From: Staphylococcus pasteuri
GTDB taxonomy: Bacteria > Bacillota > Bacilli > Staphylococcales > Staphylococcaceae
Assembly: GCF_003970495.1 (NCBI RefSeq)
Contig: NZ_RXWW01000025.1
Span: 1-34,815 of the forward strand
Direction: 5' to 3'
DNA: 34,815 nucleotides
Below are positions 19,258-27,952 of the stretch, one piece after another. The translations under genes were made by a program, and so were the position numbers. The notes under the pieces are model-generated. The model was not told where the DNA came from, ran no database searches, and saw nothing but the letters and a program-made list of their open reading frames with translations. How positions within the stretch are numbered: position 1 is the first letter of the stretch; each line of letters opens with the position of its first letter.

Positions 19258-19430
19258 GGTTGACACCTCCCAGTATTTTACGAAATTGTCCCAAGCAAAA
19301 AGAAGAGCGAGTATCACTACCCGCTCTTCTTCACACATTAATTGTGTAACATGATTAACCTGCCAACTGCTTACAGCGTCGCTACAGGTGAGAAGCGGGA
19401 GCTTCTACTTGGTTCGTTTCGTATTCAACG
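19258..19430 (-). ncRNA. L20-type autoregulatory leader of infC-rpmI-rplT
   Basis: The roughly 170-base transcribed leader has a GAAGC/GCTTC hairpin with a CTCCC loop (about 19391-19412), further paired segments, a strong terminator (19302-19329) followed by T5, and then the infC ribosome site. This matches the Firmicute L20 leader layout, in which free L20 binds the leader and favours termination. I identify it from position and the attenuator; I have not matched it to a covariance model. Confidence 0.7.
19302..19329 (-). terminator. Attenuator in the infC leader
   Basis: The GAAGAGCG arm (19302-19309) pairs with 19322-19329, followed on the minus strand by TTTTTGCTT, about 45 bases before the infC start. 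It is the only clear terminator after lysP as well. Confidence 0.85.
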
Positions 19431-19436
19431 TTACTA

Positions 19437-19465
19437 ATCATACCAACTATTAATGTATTCGTCAA
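19437..19465 (-). promoter_or_regulatory. infC operon promoter
   Basis: -35 TTGACG (19465-19460), 17-bp spacer, -10 TATGAT (19442-19437) on the minus strand, starting only 12 bases past the lysP stop codon. Confidence 0.78.
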
Positions 19466-19477
19466 CTATTTTTTTAT

Positions 19478-20974
19478 TTAATCATGATGTCTTACTTCTT
19501 CCATAGACACATCTTGACGTAAATCCACTTTTTCTAATGGAATTTTTTTAGTTTTATATCTTACTTTATGATAAATAAAGAATGCTAAAAATACTGGGAT
19601 ACCCATATAAGTAATGATAAATCTATTGATATCAAAATCACCAGTCTTAATGAAATCAACATCTTGACCTAAAATAACAATAACACATAAGAATCCAGCA
19701 AATATTGGACCAAATGGGAATAATTTAGCTTTATATTTCAATTTAGACTTATCATAATTTTGTTTATCAAATGCGCGTCTAAATCTATAATGACTGACTG
19801 CAATACCTACCCACGCGATAAAGCCAGTCATACCACTAGCAGCTACAATATAGTCATAAGCATCACCACTTAAATGTTGTAATAAAAAGATAATAATTAC
19901 AATTATTCCAGTGATTGCTAGAGAAATATAAGGTACACCATTTCTATTAGTTTTTGAGAATGATGCATATGCTAATTTATCTTTACTCATAGAATATAAC
20001 ATTCTTGTAGAAGCGTACATACCTGAGTTACCTGCGGATAATACGGAAGTTAATATAACAGCATTCATAAATGATGCTGCAAATGCTAAGCCTGCATTTT
20101 GGAATACTAATGTAAATGGAGACGTTGATACGCTGCTATCTCCTCCCATTAATGCATTGCTATCATAAGGAATTAACATACCTATAATAAATATCGCTAG
20201 AATGTAAAATAGTAATATTCTCCAAAACACTTGTTTAATTGCTTTAGGTACAGCTCTTTCTGGATTTTCAGATTCTCCTGCTGTGATTCCTATTAACTCA
20301 GTACCTTGGAAAGAGAACCCTGCAACTAAGAATACACCTAAAATTGATAATAAACTACCGCCTAAATTACCACCTAATATTGGGCCTTCGCCTTTTGTAA
20401 ATGTTTCAAAGCCTACAAATTTACCGCCCATGATTCCGACAATAGTTAATAAACCTATAATGATAAATATGATAACAGTTACAACTTTAATTAATGCAAA
20501 CCAGTATTCGCTTTCTCCGTATACTCTAACCGATAGTGAATTCAATGCAAAGATAATAACAAGGAATATACAACTCCAAATCCATGCTGGTACACCTTGC
20601 ATTGGTGACCAATATTGAATCACTTGTGCTGCAATTGTAACGTCTGCAGCTACTGTAATAACCCAGTTAAACCAGTAATTCCAACCTAATGCGAATCCTA
20701 ATGATGGATCAACAAAACGTGTTGCATATGTACTAAATGAACCAGAAACTGGTAAATATGTTGCCATTTCTCCTAATGATGTCATTAAGAAAAAGACCAT
20801 GGCACCAATAATGGCGTATGCTAATAGTGCACCTAACGCACCAGCACTATGAATAACACCACCAGAAGTCATAAATAGTCCAGTACCGATACACCCTCCT
20901 ATTGCTATCATGGAAAGATGTCGATCTTTTAAACCTCGTTGAACGCCTTCATTCTGATTTTGATTTTTACTCAT
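19478..20974 (-). CDS. lysP: Lysine-specific permease
   Basis: An amino acid-polyamine-organocation superfamily transporter in the cytoplasmic membrane, probably taking up lysine with protons. The 498-aa product starts with the amino acid permease signature LKDRHLSMIAIGGCIGTGLF, has about twelve hydrophobic segments, and contains the family helix 6 region GFSFQGTELIGITAGESENPE and the conserved SAGNSGMYASTRMLY. Its substrate is supported by the lysine riboswitch in front of it. The ATG at 20974 follows GGAAAGGATTC. No separate terminator is visible after it; the infC promoter begins 12 bases past the stop. Confidence 0.93.
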   Translation of the reverse strand: MSKNQNQNEGVQRGLKDRHLSMIAIGGCIGTGLFMTSGGVIHSAGALGALLAYAIIGAMVFFLMTSLGEMATYLPVSGSFSTYATRFVDPSLGFALGWNYWFNWVITVAADVTIAAQVIQYWSPMQGVPAWIWSCIFLVIIFALNSLSVRVYGESEYWFALIKVVTVIIFIIIGLLTIVGIMGGKFVGFETFTKGEGPILGGNLGGSLLSILGVFLVAGFSFQGTELIGITAGESENPERAVPKAIKQVFWRILLFYILAIFIIGMLIPYDSNALMGGDSSVSTSPFTLVFQNAGLAFAASFMNAVILTSVLSAGNSGMYASTRMLYSMSKDKLAYASFSKTNRNGVPYISLAITGIIVIIIFLLQHLSGDAYDYIVAASGMTGFIAWVGIAVSHYRFRRAFDKQNYDKSKLKYKAKLFPFGPIFAGFLCVIVILGQDVDFIKTGDFDINRFIITYMGIPVFLAFFIYHKVRYKTKKIPLEKVDLRQDVSMEEVRHHD

Positions 20975-21096
20975 AGAAGAATCCTTTCCTTGTATTTAGA
21001 GGCTTCAATGTTACTTTTTCAAAGCAAAACTAAATGCATGACTTTCGTTAAAATTGTTAGTTTCATTCAATAATTAACTTTATCATTGCAAATAAA

Positions 21097-21133
21097 AAAG
21101 TGGCTACATACCTTTAAGATATGCAACCACTTT
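21097..21133 (-). terminator. Lysine riboswitch terminator
   Basis: A 16-bp stem with mismatches (21097-21112 with 21118-21133) is followed by TTTTTTATTT on the minus strand. It lies about 120 bases before lysP and just past the aptamer. It should form when lysine is bound. Confidence 0.87.
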
Positions 21134-21149
21134 GCTTTTATCTATATTA

Positions 21150-21316
21150 GGTAGCACATCACATTAAGTGACAGTACAGTTTCTTTCGACAACTGTCCCA
21201 ACAAACGTCTATTATGGTTAACGTTTGTTTCGGCAATATTACCTTTGACTTGTTCAACATTCGTTCCATACAACTTCTGACAAGCTACTATTTAATATTG
21301 CAACCTCTAACTCAAC
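21150..21316 (-). ncRNA. Lysine riboswitch (L-box) controlling lysP
   Basis: On the minus strand the L-box elements occur in order: GAGGTTGCAATATTA, AGTAGCTTGTCAG, GGTAATATTGCCGAAA, a long ACAAACGTT/GACGTTTGT hairpin, GGGACAGTT with ACTGTCAC, and GTGATGTGCTACCT, which closes on the 5' AGGTTGC/AGTAGC region. A terminator follows. Binding of lysine should stop transcription of the permease. Assigned by reading conserved segments; no fold was computed. Confidence 0.93.
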
Positions 21317-21336
21317 TTTTATTTTAACTACCTTGT

Positions 21337-21365
21337 AATATACATGAACTGACTGTTAATTTCAA
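21337..21365 (-). promoter_or_regulatory. lysP promoter
   Basis: -35 TTGAAA (21365-21360), 17-bp spacer, -10 TATATT (21342-21337) on the minus strand, immediately past the thrS stop. The start near 21330 fits the 5' end of the riboswitch. Confidence 0.65.
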
Positions 21366-21367
21366 GT

Positions 21368-23305
21368 TTATCTATGTTTTTTCAAACGAATTTCATCAAC
21401 TAAATTCCAAATGAATTCATCTTTTTCTAAAGTTTCTTGATCTTGTGAACCATATTGACGCACATTTACTTCTTTATTTTCTACTTCTTTATCTCCCACT
21501 ACTATTTGGTAAGGGATTTTTTGCATTTGTGCTTCACGAATTTTATATCCCATTTTTTCATTACGGTCATCGATTTCTACACGTACACCTTGAGATTTTA
21601 ATTCGTCTTGAATTAATCTAGCATAGTCATAATGTAAATCAACATTTACTGGAATGATTTCTACTTGTTTAGGTGCTAACCATGTTGGGAACGCCCCTTT
21701 TGTTTCTTCTGTTAAGAATGCTACAAATCTTTCCATTGTAGATACAACACCACGGTGAATAACCACTGGTCTATGTTGTTCTCCATCTTGGCCAATATAA
21801 GTTAATTCAAAGCGTTCTGGCAATAAGAAGTCTAATTGTGCAGTTGATAAAGTTTCTTCTTTACCCATAGCTGTTTTAACTTGAACGTCTAATTTAGGAC
21901 CATAGAATGCCGCTTCGCCAATTGCTTCTTCATAAGTAAGTCCTAACTCATCAGAAGCTTCTTTAATCATTTTTTCAGCTTTTACCCACATTTCGTCATC
22001 ATCGAAATATTTTTCTTTATCTTCTGGATCACGATAACTTAATCTGAAAGTATAATCTTCAAATCCAAAATCTTTGTATACATCTTGAATTAAATTAACA
22101 ACACGTTTAAATTCTTCTTTAATTTGGTCAGGTCTTACGAAAATATGAGCGTCATTTAATGTCATACCTCTTACACGTTGTAATCCAGATACTGCACCAC
22201 TAGCTTCATATCTATGCATAGTACCTAATTCAGCAATACGAATTGGTAATTCACGATAAGAATGTGGTTTGTTATTATAAACCATCATATGGTGTGGGCA
22301 GTTCATAGGACGTAGTACCATTTCTTCTGTCTCATCTAATTTCATTGTTGGGAACATATCCTCTTGATAATGATCCCAGTGACCTGATGTTTTATATAAA
22401 TCTACGTTAGCGATAACTGGTGTATAAACATGGTCATAGCCCATACTTACTTCTTTATCAACGATATATCTCTCGATTTCACGGCGAATTGTAGCACCAT
22501 TTGGTAACCATAATGGTAACCCCGCACCTACAAGTTGATTATTTGCGAATAAGTCTAATTCTTTACCAATTTTACGGTGATCACGTTCGCGACGTTCTTC
22601 TAACATTTGAAGATGTGCTTTTAGATCTTTTTTATCGAAAAATGCTGTACCGTAGATACGTTGTAACATTTTATTGTTACTATCGCCACGCCAATATGCA
22701 CCAGCTGTAGAAAGTAATTTGAATTCTTTAATTTTTGAAGTAGAAGGTACATGTACACCTCTACATAAATCAGTAAACTCGCCTTGAGAATATAATGTTA
22801 CATTTTCATCCTCTGGAATCGCATCAATTAATTCTAACTTGTATGGATCGTCTTTGAAGAAATCTTTAGCTTCATCTCTTGATACAACTTTACGTTCTAT
22901 TTTATGATTTTCATCCACTATTTGTTTCATTGTTTTTTCAATTTTTTCAAAATCGTCAGATGAGATTTTTTCTTCAGTATCAAAATCATAGTAGAATCCA
23001 CCTTCAATAACTGGACCTACGCCAAATTTAACGTCACCATATAATCTTTTTAAAGCTTGTGCCATTAAATGAGCAGTTGAATGACGTAAAACTTCTAAAG
23101 CTTCTTCGCTACCTGGTGTTACAATTTCAATCTCACCATCTGTTTCTAATGGACGTGTTAAATCTACCATTTGCCCATTAAATTTTCCTGCTACTGCTTT
23201 TTTACGTAATCCAGGACTTATTGATTGCGCTATATCTTCTGTAGTAGTGCCTTTATCAAATGCTTTTGTATTGCCATCTGGGAATTGAATATTAATTTGA
23301 TCCAT
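21368..23305 (-). CDS. thrS: Threonyl-tRNA synthetase
   Basis: A class II synthetase that charges tRNA-Thr and edits misactivated serine. The 645-aa product has an N-terminal TGS domain (1-62), an editing domain with the HxxxH motif HSTAH (75-79), the catalytic domain with zinc-site residues in [18 protein letters not shown] and VIHRGVVS, motif 2 region [16 protein letters not shown], and a C-terminal anticodon-binding domain ending in [10 protein letters not shown]. The ATG at 23305 follows TAGGAGG. It has its own T-box leader. Its stop lies 3 bases from the lysP -35. Confidence 0.98.
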   Translation of the reverse strand: MDQINIQFPDGNTKAFDKGTTTEDIAQSISPGLRKKAVAGKFNGQMVDLTRPLETDGEIEIVTPGSEEALEVLRHSTAHLMAQALKRLYGDVKFGVGPVIEGGFYYDFDTEEKISSDDFEKIEKTMKQIVDENHKIERKVVSRDEAKDFFKDDPYKLELIDAIPEDENVTLYSQGEFTDLCRGVHVPSTSKIKEFKLLSTAGAYWRGDSNNKMLQRIYGTAFFDKKDLKAHLQMLEERRERDHRKIGKELDLFANNQLVGAGLPLWLPNGATIRREIERYIVDKEVSMGYDHVYTPVIANVDLYKTSGHWDHYQEDMFPTMKLDETEEMVLRPMNCPHHMMVYNNKPHSYRELPIRIAELGTMHRYEASGAVSGLQRVRGMTLNDAHIFVRPDQIKEEFKRVVNLIQDVYKDFGFEDYTFRLSYRDPEDKEKYFDDDEMWVKAEKMIKEASDELGLTYEEAIGEAAFYGPKLDVQVKTAMGKEETLSTAQLDFLLPERFELTYIGQDGEQHRPVVIHRGVVSTMERFVAFLTEETKGAFPTWLAPKQVEIIPVNVDLHYDYARLIQDELKSQGVRVEIDDRNEKMGYKIREAQMQKIPYQIVVGDKEVENKEVNVRQYGSQDQETLEKDEFIWNLVDEIRLKKHR

Positions 23306-23319
23306 ACTATAACCTCCTA

Positions 23320-23638
23320 AAATATGAAAATCATATCGTTGACTTATTGAATAAATATCAAGTTGTAACGAATGTGAGAAAATAAAAAAATCCCGCCCCT
23401 AATACAGGGACGAGATCGTCGTGGTACCACCCTAGTTGAACGTCAAAATATAACCAAAAGATTACATTCAACGTCTTCTCTACATAAGATAACGGTCTTG
23501 AGCCGAGCATTCATTACAAATGCCATACATTAAAGTAGTAATAATTTAATATATTAACCATATTCTCATCAAGTAATGGCTTTCTGTGTAATAGTGATTA
23601 AATTATCTTATCTTCAACAGTTTCAACGATTTAGATTT
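23320..23638 (-). ncRNA. T-box leader of thrS (tRNA-Thr sensing)
   Basis: A roughly 320-base leader. It has the consensus T-box AGGGTGGTACCACG (23434-23421, minus strand), a GC-rich terminator (23390-23415) ending in T7, and an ACC threonine triplet in CAAGACCGTT (23496-23494) at the expected specifier position. Uncharged tRNA-Thr should allow read-through into thrS. The ribosome site lies after the terminator. Confidence 0.95.
23390..23415 (-). terminator. T-box terminator in the thrS leader
   Basis: Arms at 23390-23400 and 23405-23415 pair with G-U pairs allowed on the minus strand and are followed by TTTTTTTATTTT. It competes with the T-box antiterminator and is also the first clear terminator after dnaI. 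Confidence 0.9.
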
Positions 23639-23644
23639 AAGTCC

Positions 23645-23672
23645 ATTATACAATATTATTTAAAAATATCAA
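23645..23672 (-). promoter_or_regulatory. thrS promoter
   Basis: -35 TTGATA (23672-23667), 16-bp spacer, -10 TATAAT (23650-23645) on the minus strand. The -35 overlaps the last codon and stop of dnaI. Confidence 0.75.
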
Positions 23673-24589
23673 TTGTTTCTAAAGTTTTCTCCCTTTAAGA
23701 AATATGGTGTTGATAATGTTTTAATTCTTTCAATAATTCTAGCAGCCTTAGTTTTTTCAGCGCCTTCACGTGTCATTGATAAATGATGCTCTAATTCTTC
23801 ATAACTTAAGTTTGAAGTGAAAAATGTAGGTAATTCATGAACCATTCTATAATGTAACAATGGTCCTATCACTTCATCTCTAACCCATGGCGTAACTTCT
23901 TCTGCTCCGATATCGTCTAACATTAAAATATTAGCTTCACGTATTCTTTGTAATTTTCTTTCATAACTACCATCTTTGAAACCACCTTTTAATGTTCTAA
24001 TATATTCTGGCAGATAGACAATAGTAGATGGTACTTTTTTAGCCTTAAGTTGGTTAGCTATAGCACCTAGAATAAATGATTTTCCAGTACCAAAAGGACC
24101 ATATAAATATAAACCTTTAACATCTTCGTTATTAATCAATTTTTTACAAATATCATTAACTTGCATTGCTAAGTCTAATCGATTACGTCCAGTCGTATAA
24201 ATGTCTTTTATTTTAGCGTTTAATGTATCACGTTGCATATGATGTGATGTAATTAATTGAGAATTAAGACGTTCTTCATCATATTTAATTTTACAAGGAC
24301 AAGGTAAATAACGAATTTTTATACGTTCATTTTCTACATATAATTCTGGTACATGACCTTTAACAAAATTTGGGCATTCGTTATAACTATGACCGTCATA
24401 ATGTTTTTGTTGATCTTTATATTCTTGTAAAACATTTAAATCCTCATCAATAATAGCATTTGTTATCTCTGATTGATGTTCATTTAAAAATGTCTTAACG
24501 TCAGGATCATTAACTACTTGTTGACGTATTTTTGCAATTCTTTTTCCGAAATCTTTATTTGACCCAACAATTTGCTTAAAACTTTCCAT
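23669..24589 (-). CDS. dnaI: Primosomal protein DnaI, helicase loader ATPase
   Basis: An AAA+ ATPase that loads the replicative helicase (Firmicute DnaC) at oriC and at restarted forks. The 306-aa product has an N-terminal helicase-binding domain with a cysteine/histidine cluster (C72, H79, C97, C99) that fits its zinc site, Walker A GPFGTGKS at 164-171, Walker B ILMLDDIGAEE, and sensor sequence FFTSNLSYEELE. The ATG at 24589 follows directly on the dnaB stop (TAG then ATG), and its ribosome site GAGGAGG lies inside the last dnaB codons, so translation is coupled. It is the last gene of nrdR-dnaB-dnaI. Confidence 0.96.
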   Translation of the reverse strand: MESFKQIVGSNKDFGKRIAKIRQQVVNDPDVKTFLNEHQSEITNAIIDEDLNVLQEYKDQQKHYDGHSYNECPNFVKGHVPELYVENERIKIRYLPCPCKIKYDEERLNSQLITSHHMQRDTLNAKIKDIYTTGRNRLDLAMQVNDICKKLINNEDVKGLYLYGPFGTGKSFILGAIANQLKAKKVPSTIVYLPEYIRTLKGGFKDGSYERKLQRIREANILMLDDIGAEEVTPWVRDEVIGPLLHYRMVHELPTFFTSNLSYEELEHHLSMTREGAEKTKAARIIERIKTLSTPYFLKGENFRNN

Positions 24590-25972
24590 CTAATCCTCCT
24601 CCCAATCTTTATTTAATTGTTCTAGAAATGCTTGTCGATCTTTTTCAAATTGATCATCAGTTTCATCTTTTGAATGTTCTGCAGCATTTGGATTGTCTCT
24701 TTCTTCTAACCATTTAGGTGTTTTTTCTCTAGAGACTAATTTACTTTTTCTATTATATCCTTGATAGGAATTAGATTTTGATTCATATGTTGGTTTAGGT
24801 TGGTTTACCTTCAAGGCATATTCATAAGCCTGTTTGGCTGTAGTAATCCCTTTTTTCTTCCAATTAGAAGCAATCTCAAAAATATACGATTTAGGTAATT
24901 TCATATCTTCTTTAAGCATTACGAATTGTAGCAAGATATTAATCACACCAAAATTCATTTTCTCTCTATGAATTAATTCTTCAATCATATTTTTTTGTGA
25001 CAAAGTTGGTTCAGATTCTGACCAAGAAGCTAACATATCAATAGGACTTGTTTGTTCTAATAAATCTAACCAAGCATCTGTATCATTTTCAGGATCTTTA
25101 TCTTCTTTATTTTGTGTTGCCGTATTGTTTTGTTTAATATTCTGATTTAGTTCTAATTTAGGTAATTGATTATCATGTTCTATTAAATAATATGAACGAG
25201 CTTGTTTACGCATTTCTTCAAATGATAATTGTTGTGCACTAGTAATCGAATTTAAAATAATATGTTTCATTGCATCTACTGTTAATCCATAAAGTGTTGC
25301 AAGTTGCATGATTAAAGCTTTAGCATCTTTAGTCACTATTTCACTTGAAATAAAATGATTATGCAACATGGATTTTAACATTTCAAAATCAAATGATTCA
25401 TTCGATAAATCGATACCAGCATATTCTCCTGATTGAGGTATATTTTGAGTATCGACATCTATTATTTTATTAGGAACATGAAATACATCTGTAAATTTTC
25501 TTGTCGTTTGTTGATAATTCGATAAATCTTTATTTTCTTGTTCAAAATGCTTTTTTAAAATTTGATATCTTTTTTTATCAACCTCACTGTAAAGAAATAC
25601 TGATAACATAGGATCATTAAAAAATTGATATGCAGAAGGAGGTTGGACAAGTTGATAAACAAAATGAGTTTGTTGTTCTTCATGCTTAACAAATGATTTC
25701 ATTAATCCGATCGCTTCTAGTAAATCCATTTGATTTCTAAATTCTAATAAATTTTCTTTTAATTCGTTCATAATTACATAGTGAGTTAAAGCTTGTTCAT
25801 TATCATTGGAAAATTGGTGCATAAAATGATATAAACCAATGGCTTGTTGTCCAATTAACGGTGTAAAAAGACGATTAAGTATCTCTAGATGTTGTGAATT
25901 TAAATGGAAATTTTGTATAACTTCAAAACTGTCTTGTGGTCTTAATCCAAATTCAAAGGATTGTAATCCCAT
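24590..25972 (-). CDS. dnaB: Replication initiation and membrane attachment protein DnaB (Firmicute type)
   Basis: A primosome protein that works with DnaD and DnaI to load the helicase at the origin. It is not the E. coli DnaB helicase, whose Firmicute counterpart is named DnaC. The 460-aa product has the N-terminal winged-helix region (FHLNSQHLEILNRLFTPLIGQQAIGLY), a central DnaB/DnaD domain, and a second DnaD-like domain around 315-400 with the motif NFGVINILLQFVM and SYIFEIASNWKKKGITTA, followed by a charged tail. The ATG at 25972 starts the base after the nrdR TAA, with CGGAGTG as ribosome site. Confidence 0.96.
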   Translation of the reverse strand: MGLQSFEFGLRPQDSFEVIQNFHLNSQHLEILNRLFTPLIGQQAIGLYHFMHQFSNDNEQALTHYVIMNELKENLLEFRNQMDLLEAIGLMKSFVKHEEQQTHFVYQLVQPPSAYQFFNDPMLSVFLYSEVDKKRYQILKKHFEQENKDLSNYQQTTRKFTDVFHVPNKIIDVDTQNIPQSGEYAGIDLSNESFDFEMLKSMLHNHFISSEIVTKDAKALIMQLATLYGLTVDAMKHIILNSITSAQQLSFEEMRKQARSYYLIEHDNQLPKLELNQNIKQNNTATQNKEDKDPENDTDAWLDLLEQTSPIDMLASWSESEPTLSQKNMIEELIHREKMNFGVINILLQFVMLKEDMKLPKSYIFEIASNWKKKGITTAKQAYEYALKVNQPKPTYESKSNSYQGYNRKSKLVSREKTPKWLEERDNPNAAEHSKDETDDQFEKDRQAFLEQLNKDWEED

Positions 25973-26443
25973 TTATAAATCACTCCGTTTATTATCATTC
26001 AAAATCCCTTGCATTGAAGCTAATAATTGATCTATATCTTTAAATTCTTTATATACTGAAGCAAATCGAACATATGATACTTGATCAACATGCATAAGTA
26101 AATTCATAACATGTTCCCCTATTTCTCTTGATGATATTTCTGTGTGACCTTCATCTCTAAGTTGCCATTCAACTTTATTAGTTATATCTTCAAGTTGTTG
26201 ATATCTTACAGGGCGTTTTTCACATGATCTAACCAAACCGTTTAATATTTTTTCCCTTAAAAATTGTTCTCTTGTTCCGTCTTTTTTTACTACAATTAAA
26301 GGACTTACCTCTATATGTTCAAATGTTGTGAATCTTGTACCACAATTTTCGCATTCTCTTCTTCGACGAATTGCATTTGCGTCGTCTGCGTGACGAGAAT
26401 CGACTACTCTAGAATGCGTTGAATTACATTTTGGGCATTTCAT
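25973..26443 (-). CDS. nrdR: Transcriptional repressor NrdR
   Basis: A nucleotide-sensing repressor of ribonucleotide reductase genes. The 156-aa product has a zinc ribbon (C3, C6, C31, C34) with the signature [24 protein letters not shown] in parts, and an ATP-cone domain from about 49 to 139. I chose the ATG at 26443 because AAAGGGTG lies 8 bases before it and the product starts MKCPKC like the family. An in-frame GTG nine bases upstream overlaps that ribosome site. It is the first gene of nrdR-dnaB-dnaI, an arrangement that links dNTP supply to replication initiation. I saw no NrdR box in this window. Confidence 0.96.
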   Translation of the reverse strand: MKCPKCNSTHSRVVDSRHADDANAIRRRRECENCGTRFTTFEHIEVSPLIVVKKDGTREQFLREKILNGLVRSCEKRPVRYQQLEDITNKVEWQLRDEGHTEISSREIGEHVMNLLMHVDQVSYVRFASVYKEFKDIDQLLASMQGILNDNKRSDL

Positions 26444-26476
26444 AATTGTCACCCTTTTCTATTTTAATTATTCTCA

Positions 26477-26482
26477 ATTATA
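26477..26482 (-). promoter_or_regulatory. -10 element of the nrdR-dnaB-dnaI operon
   Basis: TATAAT (26482-26477, minus strand) lies about 35 bases before the nrdR ATG. No clear -35 is present at 16-18 bp, where the sequence is T-rich. The remainder of 26483-26678 holds nothing I recognise. Confidence 0.5.
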
Positions 26483-26678
26483 CTATAAAATCATACGTTA
26501 AAAAAGAAAGCGCATTTGAGATAAATGGTTCAAAATGTGTAACCTATTTTTAAAAAGTGGCTATATTAACTTAAAAATGAAAACAAATATACTTAAATTT
26601 CTCTTCATTTAACAATTTGTCTAATGAAAATAGAAACATCTAAATTATTATTCTAAAGCTTTCTATAAAAAATTAAAA

Positions 26679-26716
26679 CTGCCAACCTAATCCTTATGTT
26701 TGGATTTGATTGACAG
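26679..26716 (-). terminator. gapB terminator
   Basis: A 15-bp stem (26679-26693 with 26702-26716) has three G-U pairs and one mismatch on the minus strand and is followed by TTTTAATTTTTT. It begins about 26 bases past the gapB stop. Confidence 0.82.
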
Positions 26717-26742
26717 CTTCAATATATTTATTTTTACCAATT

Positions 26743-27768
26743 TTAAACTGCTTCTACTACACTTTGTGAATCAATTAATTTACCAATTTGTTCAGCTACT
26801 TCAACAACTCTATTTGAGTAACCCCATTCATTATCATACCAAGCAATTACTTTAACTTTATTATCTCCCATAACCATTGTTGATTGTGCATCAATAACAG
26901 CAGAGTTTGGATTAGTATTGAAATCTACTGAAACAAGTGGTTCAGTTTCTACATCTAACACACCATCTAGATTAGCATTTTTGAAAGCTTGATTTACTTC
27001 ATCAACAGTAACATTTTTTTCTAAATCTACAACTAAATCCACAAGTGATACGTTTTTAGTTGGTACTCTTAAAGCCATACCATGTAATTTACCTTCAACT
27101 TCAGGTAGCACTTCTTTTAATGCTTTTGCTGCACCAGTTGAAGTCGGAATGATACTTTCATTACATGAACGCGCTCTGCGTAAATCTTTATGTGGGTTAT
27201 CAATATTTTTTTGATCATTCGTAATAGCGTGAACTGTAGTCATTAGACCATTTACTATACCAAATTCATCATTTAAAACTTTGGCAACTGGTCCGATACA
27301 ATTTGTTGTACAAGATGCATTACTAAAGATGTCAAATTCATTTACGTCTAATTTATCGTCGTTGACACCTTTAACTATCATTTGTACATGTCCACCTTTA
27401 GAAGGTCCAGTTAATAATACTTTTTTAGCACCTGCATTAATGTGTGCGATTGCTTTATCACCATGATTAAATTTACCAGTCGCTTCGATGACAACATCTA
27501 TATCTAAGTCTTTCCATGGTAAATTTTCAGGATTTCTATCTGAAACTAATTTAATGTCTTGGTCCTTATATCTAATACCATCCTCAATAGCTTCTACTTT
27601 TTCATTATATTTACCATGTGTTGTATCATAATTGATAAGATGTGCAATTGTTTCAGGTGGGTAACTAGCATTAATTGCCTTTACATTTAAGTTATCATTT
27701 TGTAAAGCAATTCTTAACACCATTCTACCAATTCTACCCATTCCATTAATTGCAATATTTGTCGCCAT
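26743..27768 (-). CDS. gapB: Glyceraldehyde-3-phosphate dehydrogenase, gluconeogenic (NADP-preferring) GapB
   Basis: Runs the GAPDH reaction in the gluconeogenic direction. The 341-aa product has the Rossmann start INGMGRIGRMVLR, the catalytic C153 in SNASCTTNCIGP, and the C-terminal WYDNEWGYSNRVV. The segment AINASYPPETIAHL, where glycolytic NAD enzymes carry an aspartate, is typical of the NADP-preferring GapB type. The ATG at 27768 follows AGGGGTGC. It is a single-gene unit. Its promoter carries inverted CcpN-like boxes and a cre, which fits repression on sugars. A glycolytic gapA should exist elsewhere. Confidence 0.95.
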   Translation of the reverse strand: MATNIAINGMGRIGRMVLRIALQNDNLNVKAINASYPPETIAHLINYDTTHGKYNEKVEAIEDGIRYKDQDIKLVSDRNPENLPWKDLDIDVVIEATGKFNHGDKAIAHINAGAKKVLLTGPSKGGHVQMIVKGVNDDKLDVNEFDIFSNASCTTNCIGPVAKVLNDEFGIVNGLMTTVHAITNDQKNIDNPHKDLRRARSCNESIIPTSTGAAKALKEVLPEVEGKLHGMALRVPTKNVSLVDLVVDLEKNVTVDEVNQAFKNANLDGVLDVETEPLVSVDFNTNPNSAVIDAQSTMVMGDNKVKVIAWYDNEWGYSNRVVEVAEQIGKLIDSQSVVEAV

Positions 27769-27795
27769 TTAAAGCACCCCTTGATCATTTATTTA

Positions 27796-27827
27796 TATGT
27801 TATACTTTATGGCATTAGTATAACATA
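27796..27827. promoter_or_regulatory. Pair of inverted CcpN-like boxes on the gapB promoter
   Basis: TATGTTATACT occurs at 27796-27806 on the plus strand and at 27827-27817 on the minus strand. Both match the CcpN consensus I recall, TRTGHYATAYW, at every position. Together they form a perfect 8-bp inverted repeat (GTTATACT with AGTATAAC) around a 10-bp spacer. The minus-strand copy covers the -10. Identification rests on recalled consensus only. Confidence 0.7.
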
Positions 27828-27845
27828 ATAACATCATTTTGAAAG
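27817..27845 (-). promoter_or_regulatory. gapB promoter
   Basis: -10 TATACT (27822-27817) and a poor -35 CTTTCA (27845-27840) at 17-bp spacing on the minus strand. The -10 is inside a CcpN-like box and the -35 inside the cre. Confidence 0.6.
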
Positions 27846-27853
27846 CGTTTACT
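27840..27853. promoter_or_regulatory. cre site (CcpA) over the gapB -35
   Basis: TGAAAGCGTTTACT differs from the cre consensus TGWAAGCGNTWACA only at the last base. It covers the proposed -35, a position that would give repression by CcpA when glucose is available. Confidence 0.7.
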
Positions 27854-27910
27854 TAAACTTTACAAAATATTTTTATAATCATATGTAATAAGCAAACATT
27901 ATCAAAATAA

Positions 27911-27941
27911 AAACTCAATGCCCTTAAAAGACATTGAGTTT
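27911..27941 (-). terminator. Terminator of polA-mutM-coaE
   Basis: AAACTCAATG arms (27911-27920 with 27932-27941) are followed by TTTTTATTTT on the minus strand, about 12 bases past the coaE stop. Confidence 0.88.
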
Positions 27942-27952
27942 AAAATGATAAT

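Noticed and set aside
19258..19338. In-frame extension of infC from an ATG at 19338
   Set aside because: It runs through the attenuator hairpin and ribosome site of the leader RNA and adds 27 residues with no similarity to IF-3.
20283..20618. Plus-strand open frame of 111 codons inside lysP
   Set aside because: Shadow of membrane-segment codons in lysP, with no initiation signals.
26503..26517. cre-like sequence AGAAAGCGCATTTG upstream of nrdR
   Set aside because: Only the AAAGCG half fits the cre consensus; the second half does not, and there is no metabolic reason to expect CcpA control there.
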